This document shows, piece after piece, positions 1 to 7,990 of a stretch of 46,882 nt of DNA (position 1 is the stretch's first letter; each line of letters starts with the position of its first letter). Origin of the DNA: an uncultured Anaerococcus sp. GTDB taxonomy: Bacteria > Bacillota > Clostridia > Tissierellales > Peptoniphilaceae. Position numbers and translations under genes: made by a program. The notes beneath the pieces were generated by a model. That model was not told the DNA's origin. It did not search any database and was given only the letters and a program-made list of their open reading frames with translations. The stretch covers positions 1 to 46,882 of the forward strand of contig NZ_CALTSY010000014.1 in assembly GCF_943908415.1 (NCBI RefSeq). Direction: 5' to 3'.

Positions 1-586
1 CGGCAATAGCCCCTACTTCATGAGCCCAGCCTACAATTTTTTTGACATCTATGATTTCGCCTGTGACATTGCTAGCTCCTGTGAAGGAAACTATTTTTGT
101 ATTTTTATTAATTTTTGATTTTAAATCTTCATAGTCTAGGGAGTAATCATCCTTTAGATAAGCATAAACAAGCTTTGCTCCTGTTTTTTTGCAAACTTGT
201 TGCCAAGGAACTAGATTTGCATGGTGTTCTAGGATTGTTATAAGTATCTCATCACCTTCATGCAAATTATCTAAGGCATAGGAGTATGCTATTAAGTTTA
301 AAGCCTCTGTGGCATTTCTTGTAAATATAACTTCCTCACGATGCTTTGCCCCTATATATTCCTTAATCTCATCACGAGAGTTTTCATAGGCTTGAGTTGC
401 CTCATAACTTAAGAAATGTGCTCCCCTATGAGGATTAGCATTTTTATATTTATAATATTTATCAACAGCTTCTATAACCTGGACTGGTTTTTGGCTAGTA
501 GCTGCTGTATCTAGGTAGATGACCTCCTTACCTACATTTTTACTATCTAGGTAAGGAAAATCAGCTCTAATTTTTTCTATATCCAT
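1..586 (-). CDS. sufS: Cysteine desulfurase SufS, N-terminal part (cut by window edge)
   Basis: This is the first ~195 codons of a SufS-type, PLP-dependent cysteine desulfurase, which takes sulfur from cysteine for Fe-S cluster assembly. The ATG (complement of 584-586) lies one base after the sufD stop codon, and the reading frame stays open to base 1. Visible family landmarks are YLDTAATSQKP near residue 27, the HRGAH segment, RNATEALN, the EHHANLVPW active-site histidine region and TGASNVTG. The PLP lysine and the catalytic cysteine lie beyond the window. Family length is about 405 residues, so about half is missing because of the window edge, not because of decay. It is the last visible gene of the suf operon; a scaffold gene such as sufU may follow. 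Confidence 0.95.
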   Translation of the reverse strand, partial: MDIEKIRADFPYLDSKNVGKEVIYLDTAATSQKPVQVIEAVDKYYKYKNANPHRGAHFLSYEATQAYENSRDEIKEYIGAKHREEVIFTRNATEALNLIAYSYALDNLHEGDEILITILEHHANLVPWQQVCKKTGAKLVYAYLKDDYSLDYEDLKSKINKNTKIVSFTGASNVTGEIIDVKKIVGWAHEVGAIA

Positions 587-587
587 A

Positions 588-1640
588 TTAATTCCTTGTA
601 TTCATTTGATGAACTTTATCTCTTAGAGATTCTCTTAAAGTTTCATCTTCTATCTTATCAAGGGCTTTTGAGAATGTTGCTTCTAGCATCATTGATTCAG
701 CTTGCTTTTTATCAAAGCCACGACTCATGATATAAAATAACATTTCTTTATTAAGTCTACCAACGCTTGCTGCGTGGTTTCCGGAAACTTCTTTTTCTGC
801 ACAAAGCAATATTGGTGCGGTCTTGTTCTTTACAGTATCCGAGAACATCATTGAGTAGTCCCCTATTTTACCATCTGCACTATGGCAACCTGGTCTAAGG
901 TCTACTACACCCTTCCAGTTTTTACGAGCATTGTCTTTAAGTGCTCCATTAAACATTGCATCAGAGTCAGTATCATTTCCGTTATGCTCGTTAGTTGCAA
1001 GTATATCTAAGAATTGATTTTCTTCTTTGAAGTATACTCCTTCTTCTCGAACCATAGCCCTGTCTCCATCTAGGATGTTTTTGATATTTACTATAGAATT
1101 ATCTGCTCCTATTTCAATGTAGCTAATATCAAGGTATGATTCTTCCCCTAAAATTGTTGCAACAGAGGAAAGGTTAGTTGATTTTTCCGGTAGATTTGTT
1201 ACAACCACTAGCTTTACACGTGCCTTATCAGCAATGTTTACTCTTATTTGAGAGTTAAGATATAGATTTTCACCTTCACCAAAAGCGCTAACTAAGAAAG
1301 ATGAGGTGGAATCTTCCCCAACATTGATATCAATTCCTGAAACCAAGATATTATTTTTACTGTCAAGTTTAAGTTCTATACTTTCGGTTTCTTTTTTATC
1401 TTCACTTGCTATATCACGTGTAATAGTAAAGTTTCTAAAGTCCTTGTTTTCTGCTTTTATCTCATCTGAAATTCCATAAGTTCTTGAAGCAAAGGCCTGA
1501 TCAAGAGCTTTTATAGAATTATCATCACTTGTTTTAAAGTAATCTTGCTTTTCTATCTGACCTAGACCGATATTTGAATCAACCCAGTTTAGGCCAGTAG
1601 AATTCCAAGTATACATTCTCATTTCATTAAGTCTACTCAT
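588..1640 (-). CDS. sufD: Fe-S cluster assembly protein SufD
   Basis: SufD is a partner of SufB and SufC in the SufBCD scaffold that builds Fe-S clusters in the cytosol. The 350-residue protein has the SUF beta-helix core and the family C-terminal signature: PGCHSADGKIGDYSMMFS around residues 250-267, then KEVSGNHAASVGRLNKEMLFYIMSRG, where NHAASVG and the 'FYLMSRG'-like end are shared with SufB. The start codon overlaps the sufB stop as TGATG (one shared base), so translation is probably coupled; a GGAG lies about 10 bases upstream inside sufB. It is somewhat shorter than E. coli SufD (423), as is common in Firmicutes and Tissierellia. Confidence 0.93.
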   Translation of the reverse strand: MSRLNEMRMYTWNSTGLNWVDSNIGLGQIEKQDYFKTSDDNSIKALDQAFASRTYGISDEIKAENKDFRNFTITRDIASEDKKETESIELKLDSKNNILVSGIDINVGEDSTSSFLVSAFGEGENLYLNSQIRVNIADKARVKLVVVTNLPEKSTNLSSVATILGEESYLDISYIEIGADNSIVNIKNILDGDRAMVREEGVYFKEENQFLDILATNEHNGNDTDSDAMFNGALKDNARKNWKGVVDLRPGCHSADGKIGDYSMMFSDTVKNKTAPILLCAEKEVSGNHAASVGRLNKEMLFYIMSRGFDKKQAESMMLEATFSKALDKIEDETLRESLRDKVHQMNTRN

Positions 1641-3052
1641 CAGCCATTTGCTCCTTCAAGTTCCATATCGATTAGGTGGTTCATTTCTACAGCATACTCT
1701 AAAGGTAATTCACGGCTAACCGGTTCTGCAAAACCACGAACTATCATTGATTTAGCTTCATCTTCTGGGATTCCACGACTCATTAGATAGAATATTTGTG
1801 ATTGATTTAGTGAACCTATTTTTGCCTCGTGGCCACAATCTACATCATCATTTCTAATATCTAGTACTGGAATAGTGTCAGATTGTGCTCCTTCTGATAG
1901 CATTAAGTTTTCACAGTCAACTGTAGAACGGCTGCCTGCTGTATTCTTTTTCATCTGAACTAGTGATCTAGTCATTGACTTACCAGTTCCTGCTGTGATG
2001 GATTTCGTAAGTGCTGTTGAGTAGGTGTTTGGAGCAAGGTGAATCATTGAGCAACCATTATCTATATATTGTCCATCTGCTGCAAAGGTGATGCCTGTGT
2101 ATTCTGCACTTGCTTTCTCACCAGCTAAAACTGAAGTTGGATAAAGCATAGAAACCTTGGATCCAAAAGAACCTGAAACCCAAATTACCTTGCCGCCTTC
2201 ATCTACTATAGCACGTTTTGTATTTAGGTTATACATATTTCTAGACCAGTTTTCTATTGTGGAGAATCTAACTTCTGCGTTTTTACCGACAAAAATTTCT
2301 ACAGAACCTGCGTGAAGATTAACCACATTGTATCTTGGTGCAGAGCATCCCTCTATAAAGTGAACTTTTGCATCATCTTCTGCGATAATCATAGTATGTT
2401 CAAACTGACCAGCTCCTGGAGCATTTAGCCTATAATAGGATTGGAGTGGTATATCTACCTTTACTCCTTCTGGCACATAGATAAGTGATCCACCTGACCA
2501 TACTGCACCGTGGAGGGCTGCATATTTATGAAGTGTTGGTGGGATGGCTCTTTGGAAGTATTCTTTTACTAAATCCTCGTGTTCCTTAAGGGCTGTTGCA
2601 AAGTCCATAAAGATAACCCCTTGGTCTTCTAGGTGTTTTTGAATTGAGAAATATACTTCCTCGCTATCGTATTGGGCACCTACACCTGCAAGAGACTCTT
2701 GTTCTGCTTGAGGTATACCAAGTCTATCAAAAGTGGCCTTGATTTCTTCTGGGAGAGCTTCCCAGTTTGATTTTTTATCTGTTTTAGGCTTAACATAAGC
2801 TGTAATATCATCCATATTTAGCTCAGATAAGTCTGGGCCCCAGTTTGGATTTTCCATTTGGTTAAAAATCTCTAATGATTTGAGACGTCTAATCCTCATC
2901 CAGTCTGGTTCGCCTTTTTCACGGGAGATCTCATTTACTATATCAGCATTGATTCCCTTAGCTGTTATCTTATCGTAAGTAAATTCGTCTATAAAGTCGT
3001 AAAAACCTCGATCTAATTCCTTTAATTTTTCTTCTATATTATTACTTGGCAT
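1640..3052 (-). CDS. sufB: Fe-S cluster assembly scaffold SufB
   Basis: SufB is the main scaffold subunit on which the nascent Fe-S cluster forms. The 470-residue length is typical. Conserved stretches are visible: EPDWMRIRRL near residue 49, AALHGAVWSGGSLIYVPEGV near 178-197, HFIEGCSAPRYN (cysteine near residue 237), STIENWSRNMYNLNTKRA, and the C-terminal GHEAKIGSLNQSQIFYLMSRG. The gene starts three bases after the sufC stop and overlaps sufD by one base, so sufC-sufB-sufD-sufS is one tight operon. Nothing in the sequence suggests degeneration. Confidence 0.97.
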   Translation of the reverse strand: MPSNNIEEKLKELDRGFYDFIDEFTYDKITAKGINADIVNEISREKGEPDWMRIRRLKSLEIFNQMENPNWGPDLSELNMDDITAYVKPKTDKKSNWEALPEEIKATFDRLGIPQAEQESLAGVGAQYDSEEVYFSIQKHLEDQGVIFMDFATALKEHEDLVKEYFQRAIPPTLHKYAALHGAVWSGGSLIYVPEGVKVDIPLQSYYRLNAPGAGQFEHTMIIAEDDAKVHFIEGCSAPRYNVVNLHAGSVEIFVGKNAEVRFSTIENWSRNMYNLNTKRAIVDEGGKVIWVSGSFGSKVSMLYPTSVLAGEKASAEYTGITFAADGQYIDNGCSMIHLAPNTYSTALTKSITAGTGKSMTRSLVQMKKNTAGSRSTVDCENLMLSEGAQSDTIPVLDIRNDDVDCGHEAKIGSLNQSQIFYLMSRGIPEDEAKSMIVRGFAEPVSRELPLEYAVEMNHLIDMELEGANG

Positions 3053-3055
3053 AGT

Positions 3056-3787
3056 CTACACCCATTCATATCCGCGTTTTTCGATTTCATCCATTAGGCT
3101 ATCATCACCCTCATGAGCAATCTTGCCATCTTTTATAACATGAACGTAATCAGCCTTGATATTTTCTAATAATTCTCTATGGTGGGTAATGATTATAACT
3201 GCATTATCCTCTGATAGATAGTCTTCAATTCCCTTACTTACTATTCTTACAGCATCTACATCTAGACCTGAGTCTGTTTCATCTAGCATAGCTAGTTTTG
3301 GGTTTAGCATCTTTAATTGTAAGATTTCTGATTTTTTTCTTTCACCACCAGAAAAACCTACATTTACATATCTAGATGCATATTCTTCTGAAAGATTTAA
3401 TGAGTCCATTTCTTTAGCCAGTTCTTTGCTAAAGCTAAGCATTTGAGGTTTTTCTCCTGTGATTTGCTCCTCAGCAATTCTTAGAAAATCATTCAATTTT
3501 ACACCTGGAATCTCATCAGGGTGTTGGAAGCTCATAAAGATTCCTCTACGAGCACGTTTATCTACAGACTCGTCTGTGATATCTTCACCCTCAAAAATAA
3601 TTTTTCCATTTGTAACTTCATATACTGGATTTGCCATGATAGTATTCATTAGGGTTGATTTACCTGACCCATTTGAACCCATAACTACATGAACTTCACC
3701 CTTATTTATTGTTAAATCTATACCTTTTAAAATCTCTGCACCATCTACTGATACATGGAGATTTTCAATTTTTAATAACTCAGACAT
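3056..3787 (-). CDS. sufC: Fe-S assembly ATPase SufC
   Basis: SufC is the ABC-type ATPase that drives conformational change in the SufBCD complex. Walker A GSNGSGKST is at residues 38-46, the Q-loop region is FMSFQHPDEIPG, the ABC signature FSGGERKK is around 144-151, and Walker B leads into LAMLDETDSGLDVD, the typical SufC variant in which the D-loop has 'SGLD'. The switch histidine is in IITHHREL. At 243 residues it has the usual family length. It is the first gene of the suf operon, with an AGAGGT ribosome site six bases before ATG and a good sigma-A-like promoter about 50 bases upstream. Confidence 0.97.
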   Translation of the reverse strand: MSELLKIENLHVSVDGAEILKGIDLTINKGEVHVVMGSNGSGKSTLMNTIMANPVYEVTNGKIIFEGEDITDESVDKRARRGIFMSFQHPDEIPGVKLNDFLRIAEEQITGEKPQMLSFSKELAKEMDSLNLSEEYASRYVNVGFSGGERKKSEILQLKMLNPKLAMLDETDSGLDVDAVRIVSKGIEDYLSEDNAVIIITHHRELLENIKADYVHVIKDGKIAHEGDDSLMDEIEKRGYEWV

Positions 3788-3833
3788 TTTTACCTCTTCT
3801 TATAATATTTATCTTAATCGAAAATTCATTTAA

Positions 3834-3861
3834 AGTATACTTCTTTACTAGGAATTATCAA
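3834..3861 (-). promoter_or_regulatory. Probable promoter of the suf operon
   Basis: Reading the minus strand, a -35 box TTGATA (3861-3856) is followed after 16 bases by TATACT (3839-3834), about 45 bases upstream of the sufC start. This is close to the vegetative consensus. I did not recognise an IscR-like operator by eye. Confidence 0.6.
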
Positions 3862-3896
3862 TTCTATTCTATCTCTAATTGTACTCGAATTTCTCA

Positions 3897-3920
3897 ATAA
3901 AAAAACGAGCCTAAGCTCGT
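3897..3920 (-). terminator. Intrinsic terminator of ptsH
   Basis: The minus-strand hairpin ACGAGC-TTAG-GCTCGT is followed by a run of T residues. It lies 17 bases beyond the ptsH stop codon and separates ptsH from the suf promoter. Confidence 0.8.
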
Positions 3921-3936
3921 AAAATTTTATATTAAA

Positions 3937-4203
3937 TTAATATTCATTAATCTTATTTTCTATAACATCTACTAAAGAACTTACAGCTTCTTCTTCTTGG
4001 TCTCCGCTCGCCTTGATGGTTAACTCTTCACCATTAGAAGCACTCATACTAAGAACTGACATGATAGACTTTGCATTATAACTTCTTCCATTTTTTTCAA
4101 CTGTTATATCACAAGGAAACTGAACAGCAGCTCTGATAAAGATTGATGCAGGTCTTGCATGTAAGCCAATCTCGTTAGTTAATGTGACTTTTTGCTCGTA
4201 CAT
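3937..4203 (-). CDS. ptsH: Phosphocarrier protein HPr
   Basis: HPr carries the phosphoryl group from enzyme I to sugar-specific PTS components. The 88-residue protein has the phosphorylation site GLHARPAS with His15 and Arg17, and the regulatory site KSIMSVLSM with Ser46, the residue phosphorylated by HPr kinase in Firmicutes. Both sites are intact, so it can in principle serve in transport and in CcpA-type catabolite control; a Crh protein would lack His15. It stands alone with an AAGGAGGT ribosome site and its own terminator; enzyme I is not adjacent. Confidence 0.95.
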   Translation of the reverse strand: MYEQKVTLTNEIGLHARPASIFIRAAVQFPCDITVEKNGRSYNAKSIMSVLSMSASNGEELTIKASGDQEEEAVSSLVDVIENKINEY

Positions 4204-4457
4204 AGTACCTCCTTTTTTAATATTATCTTATAACTATATTACAATATATCTTGTTAAAATGCAAACATTTTCATGATTTTATCAAAATTATATATCTGCG
4301 TTAAGACAAAAGAATAACAATCTATAGGGCACTGATATTGTAGCTATGTATTTATATGATGACGTTTTTTTAAATAAAAACCCCTCAATTATAGACTTTT
4401 TTAGGATACTTTATAGAATTTATAAAAACAAAATAATATAATGAAATTTTTTATAGT
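4204..4457. other. Intergenic region without a gene
   Basis: About 250 AT-rich bases lie between ptsH and the pepD terminator. They hold the ptsH promoter area and ribosome site, but no open frame of note and no recognised RNA motif. Confidence 0.6.
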
Positions 4458-4505
4458 AAAAAATAGGATACAGGAGTCTGCTTATACATCAGACTCTTGT
4501 ATCCT
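4458..4505 (-). terminator. Intrinsic terminator of pepD
   Basis: A 16-base-pair stem (4465-4480 with 4490-4505, one mismatch) with a 9-base loop is followed on the minus strand by six T residues. It starts 24 bases after the pepD stop codon. Confidence 0.9.
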
Positions 4506-4528
4506 AATTAAAATTTTAATTAACTTAT

Positions 4529-5941
4529 CTAAATCCTCTTTAAGAATTCTTTTATAAATCTATAGTTATTTTCTACGGACTTGATATTAGCTCTTTCTGC
4601 TGGTGAGTGAGCTCCTTCTATTTCTGGTCCTATAGAAATCATCTCAACATTTGGCATAACCCCTTTAAATAGACCACATTCTAGGCCACCATGGGTTGTT
4701 GCAACTTCCATTTCTGTTCCATTTTGTTCTTTCCAAATATCATTAGCAATATCGATTAGCTTAGTCTCTTCTCTTTGCCAACCTGTATATGCTTTTTCGA
4801 TTTCTGCCTTACCATCAAATTTTTCTACGATTTTTCTTGCAATAGCTGCCCTATTAAATTTAGCAGAATCTATTTGTGATCTAATCATAGAGCACATTCT
4901 AATCTCATTTTCTCTATCTTCTAAGATACCTAAGTTTGATGAAGTTATTATCTCATCTTCATATTTTTTATATAGACCATTAGGTAGGGTAAAGATACAG
5001 TCGATTATGTTTTGAGATACTTTTTGACTAATAACTTTTCCTTCAAAGCTAGCTTCTTCTATAGTTATTTGACCATTAGGATCTGTATCTTTGGATTCAT
5101 TTAGTATATCTTCTTTTCTATTGTTGATTTCTTCTATTGCACTCTTGCTATCAGCTACAGAAACTATGGCATAGGCAGTTGATGCTATAGCATTTCTCTT
5201 AATACCGCCATTAATCTCAGCTATTTGTAGGCCATCTATATCGACTAAAAGTCTTCCCAAAGTCTTTATAGCATTGATTCTTGCCTTATCTATTTCCATT
5301 CCAGAGTGGCCACCTTCAAATCCTCTTAGGTCAACTTTTATAAAGTTTCCCTTAGCTTCTTCGTATTCTTTTTCAAAGCTAATTTCTAAGTCAAGGCCTC
5401 CAGCACAGCCTATAGTTAGGGCACCTTCTTCTTCTGAGTCTATATTTATTAGATACTTAGCATTTATATCTGATGCATCTAGGGCATTGGCACCTACCAT
5501 TGATGTCTCTTCACCTGTTGTAACTATTGCTTCAAGCGGACCATGTTCTAAGGAATCATCATCAAGAACTGAAAGTATAAAGGCAAGTCCCATACCATCG
5601 TCAGCACCTAGGGTAGTTTTATCAGCTGTAACCCAGCCATCATCCACTAATAGTTTTATAGGGTCCTTGCTAAAGTCATGATCTGAGTCATCTTCCTTTA
5701 CACAAACCATATCCATGTGGGCTTGTAGGGCAATGGTATCTTTAGATTCACATCCGGCTGATGCATTCTTTTTCATAACTACATTTAATGCCTCATCTTG
5801 GCGTACTTCTAGATTGCGTTCTTTGGCAAATTTTACAAGATAATCTGAAATAGCTTTCTCATCTCCAGAACATCTAGGGATATCACTTAGTTCCTTAAAA
5901 AATTTCCAAACTTCTTTGGGATTTAATTCATTATATTCCAT
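4529..5941 (-). CDS. pepD: Aminoacyl-histidine dipeptidase (M20 family, PepD type)
   Basis: This is a cytosolic zinc dipeptidase of the PepD/M20C family that cleaves Xaa-His and other dipeptides. Visible features are QAHMDMVC (metal-binding histidine and Asp in HxD) near residues 68-75, TLGADDGMGLA (bridging aspartate) near 113-123, TTGEETSMVGA with the catalytic and metal-binding glutamates near 141-151, and a C-terminal THGGLECG and IEGAHSPAERA segment providing the last metal histidine. The 470-residue length fits. A GGAGGT site sits just before ATG. It follows the glycosyltransferase gene by 41 bases and may share its transcript. It fits with the other peptidases here in a peptide-fermenting lifestyle. 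Confidence 0.94.
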   Translation of the reverse strand: MEYNELNPKEVWKFFKELSDIPRCSGDEKAISDYLVKFAKERNLEVRQDEALNVVMKKNASAGCESKDTIALQAHMDMVCVKEDDSDHDFSKDPIKLLVDDGWVTADKTTLGADDGMGLAFILSVLDDDSLEHGPLEAIVTTGEETSMVGANALDASDINAKYLINIDSEEEGALTIGCAGGLDLEISFEKEYEEAKGNFIKVDLRGFEGGHSGMEIDKARINAIKTLGRLLVDIDGLQIAEINGGIKRNAIASTAYAIVSVADSKSAIEEINNRKEDILNESKDTDPNGQITIEEASFEGKVISQKVSQNIIDCIFTLPNGLYKKYEDEIITSSNLGILEDRENEIRMCSMIRSQIDSAKFNRAAIARKIVEKFDGKAEIEKAYTGWQREETKLIDIANDIWKEQNGTEMEVATTHGGLECGLFKGVMPNVEMISIGPEIEGAHSPAERANIKSVENNYRFIKEFLKRI

Positions 5942-5982
5942 TTATAACCTCCAATTAATCTTAAGAACCATACATACAAATA

Positions 5983-6909
5983 CTAATACCCAATTTGGGA
6001 CTTTAATTTTCTGATATTCATTCCCAGTTTCAGGCTTCTTAAGGCAAATGAATTGCTCTTATTACTTATAATATACTCATATTTTCTATAAGCTTCTTTA
6101 ATTTCCTCAATATCATAACCTAGTTTTATGGCTTCTAAAAGCTTGTTTACTATATTCCCAACCAATTTATGATTTATTAAAGCTTCTCTTTCTCTTTTTG
6201 TAAGTTTTATAGATGGATCATTTAAAAGTCTATTAGAGAATTCTATATCGTCCTCAATTTTTTCAAAGCTAAATGATGAAAGAGTTTCTCTATTTGTATC
6301 TATCCTATAATAAGTCAGATATTCTGCAACTATCTCAATCTTATCAGAATGTTTTATTACCTTAGATAGAAACTCGATATCTTCGCCATAAGAACTTGTC
6401 TCATCAAATCTAATATCATTTGTAAAAATTATTTCTCTTTTAATCATAAATGTACTTATGTGAAGCTTATTTTTTGTTATTAGATAGTTGGTAAGGAAAT
6501 CTTTTTTTACAAAAGCACTTTTTTTAGCTCTTGCTTTTCCATCTATGAGTTCATTATAGCCACATGTACATAAGTCAGCTTTGCTAATGCTTATTTTTTC
6601 ATACATCTTAGATAAGAATTTCTCATTATAAAGATCATCAGAATCAAGAAAACAAATATATGGACTAGTAGACTTAGAAAGGCCAAAGTTTCTAGCAGAA
6701 GAAACACCGCCATTACTTTTTTGATAAAATTTAATATTATCATATTTTTTACTTAAGTCTTCTATAATTTCCAAAGAATTATCTGTTGATCCATCATCAA
6801 CTAATATGATATTAAAATCATCAAAATCATTTGCCTCCACAGATTCAATAGTAGTACTTATCAAATCAGCACTATTATATACAGGAATTATTACATCTAC
6901 TTTCGCCAT
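5983..6909 (-). CDS. Glycosyltransferase family 2 protein
   Basis: This is a GT-A fold, inverting glycosyltransferase probably acting on a cell-surface polysaccharide or glycolipid. The N-terminal GT2 domain shows VDVIIPVYN at residues 4-12, LVDDGSTDNS near 36-45, NGGVSSARNFGL and the metal/UDP-sugar-binding LDSDDLY (DxD-type) near 94-100. The remainder is mostly helical and charged, with no clear membrane helix, so it probably acts at the cytosolic membrane face. A GAGGT ribosome site supports the start. It is not in a polysaccharide cluster; the neighbours are a dipeptidase and, divergently, a C39-like protein. Donor and acceptor cannot be told from sequence. Confidence 0.88.
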   Translation of the reverse strand: MAKVDVIIPVYNSADLISTTIESVEANDFDDFNIILVDDGSTDNSLEIIEDLSKKYDNIKFYQKSNGGVSSARNFGLSKSTSPYICFLDSDDLYNEKFLSKMYEKISISKADLCTCGYNELIDGKARAKKSAFVKKDFLTNYLITKNKLHISTFMIKREIIFTNDIRFDETSSYGEDIEFLSKVIKHSDKIEIVAEYLTYYRIDTNRETLSSFSFEKIEDDIEFSNRLLNDPSIKLTKREREALINHKLVGNIVNKLLEAIKLGYDIEEIKEAYRKYEYIISNKSNSFALRSLKLGMNIRKLKSQIGY

Positions 6910-7088
6910 AAAACTTACCTCAACATGTCTGAATTTCTTACAATTATTATAAACTTATAACTTTTTGAGGTCAATTATCATAAATTTCTATAGTATAATA
7001 AAATATAATCATTATATTTTATTACTATTGCTTATATATTTAAACTAATATATAATATTTTCACAGTTGCAATTACTAGAGGTGAAAT

Positions 7089-7955
7089 ATGGGCAAAAGG
7101 AAAAAGAAAAAATTTAATATTTTAAAATTACTTATGCTAGGATTCCTTGCTTTTTTAATAGTGAATTTTATTAATGATAGACTAGATAACTCTGCCAGTA
7201 GTAATGATTTTTTTAATGAAAAAAGTTCTTCTTTTAGTCTTAGTTCAATTTTTAAATCGAAAGACTATAAGACAGATGATATGGCTAAGCTTAGGGCTAA
7301 TATAGAAAAAGAGGCTAATAATGGCAATGAAAAAGCAAGATGGATTTATGATAATTTTGATCAACTAGATGATGTATTGTTATACCTAAGTGGTAATGAT
7401 GCTGATACTATTGATTTTGTATACAATTATTCTAATGGAATCACTGCTTTTGATTTCTACCAGGGACAGTCTGTAAATTTTGACAGAAATACTCCTTATT
7501 TTATCCAATGGGACAATAGGTGGGCCTACAATCCCCTAGGTCATTCAAATATAGGTATAGCTGGTTGTGGACCCACTTCCATGGCTATGGCCTTGGCAAG
7601 GCTAAGTGGAGATATAAGTATAAGTCCAGACAAAATTGCAGATGATGCACAAGGCTATATGAGTGGTGATGGTATATCTTGGTCATTTTTCGCTGATGAA
7701 GCTCATAAATATGGCTACAGTGTAAGTGATATAGAAAATAATAAGGATGCTATGATTGAGGCGCTTAATTATGGACCACTCATAGTTTCTGTAGATAGGG
7801 GGTACTTTACTCTATTTGGCCATATACTAGTTATCGATTCCTATCAAAACGGAAAATTTATAATAAATGATCCGAATAGCATAAAAAAGAGTCAACAAAA
7901 ATGGTCATATAGACAGATTAACGATCAGATTGTCCACATATGGTTAGTTAGTTAA
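7089..7955 (+). CDS. Membrane-anchored C39-like (Peptidase_C39_2) protein
   Basis: A highly basic N-terminus (GKRKKKKF) and one hydrophobic segment (residues ~12-29) make a signal anchor that would place the rest outside the cell. After a low-complexity Ser/Asn/Lys linker, the C-terminal half (about 140-288) is a papain-fold C39-like domain: YFIQWDNRW, the catalytic-type cysteine in GCGPTSMAM near residue 160, histidine in FGHILVID, and INDPNS as the third position. The cysteine/histidine/aspartate triad appears complete. Relatives are extracellular hydrolases of unknown substrate; there is no ABC transporter partner, so a bacteriocin-leader peptidase role is unlikely. It is transcribed divergently from the GT2 gene. 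Confidence 0.82.
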   Translation: MGKRKKKKFNILKLLMLGFLAFLIVNFINDRLDNSASSNDFFNEKSSSFSLSSIFKSKDYKTDDMAKLRANIEKEANNGNEKARWIYDNFDQLDDVLLYLSGNDADTIDFVYNYSNGITAFDFYQGQSVNFDRNTPYFIQWDNRWAYNPLGHSNIGIAGCGPTSMAMALARLSGDISISPDKIADDAQGYMSGDGISWSFFADEAHKYGYSVSDIENNKDAMIEALNYGPLIVSVDRGYFTLFGHILVIDSYQNGKFIINDPNSIKKSQQKWSYRQINDQIVHIWLVS

Positions 7956-7957
7956 AT

Positions 7958-7990
7958 AAAAGAGGAAATTTATATTGAATTTCCTCTTTT
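7958..7990. terminator. Bidirectional terminator between the C39-like gene and hemZ
   Basis: A 13-base-pair stem (7958-7970 with 7978-7990), A-rich on one arm and T-rich on the other, separates two convergent genes and can end transcription in both directions. The hemZ stop codon begins at the edge of its loop. Confidence 0.9.

Noticed and set aside
3709..3900. Plus-strand open frame over the sufC start and upstream region
   Set aside because: It overlaps the sufC 5' end and promoter, has no ribosome site, and is AT-rich chance reading.
3937..4203. HPr paralogue Crh instead of HPr
   Set aside because: His15 is present in GLHARPAS; Crh lacks this histidine.
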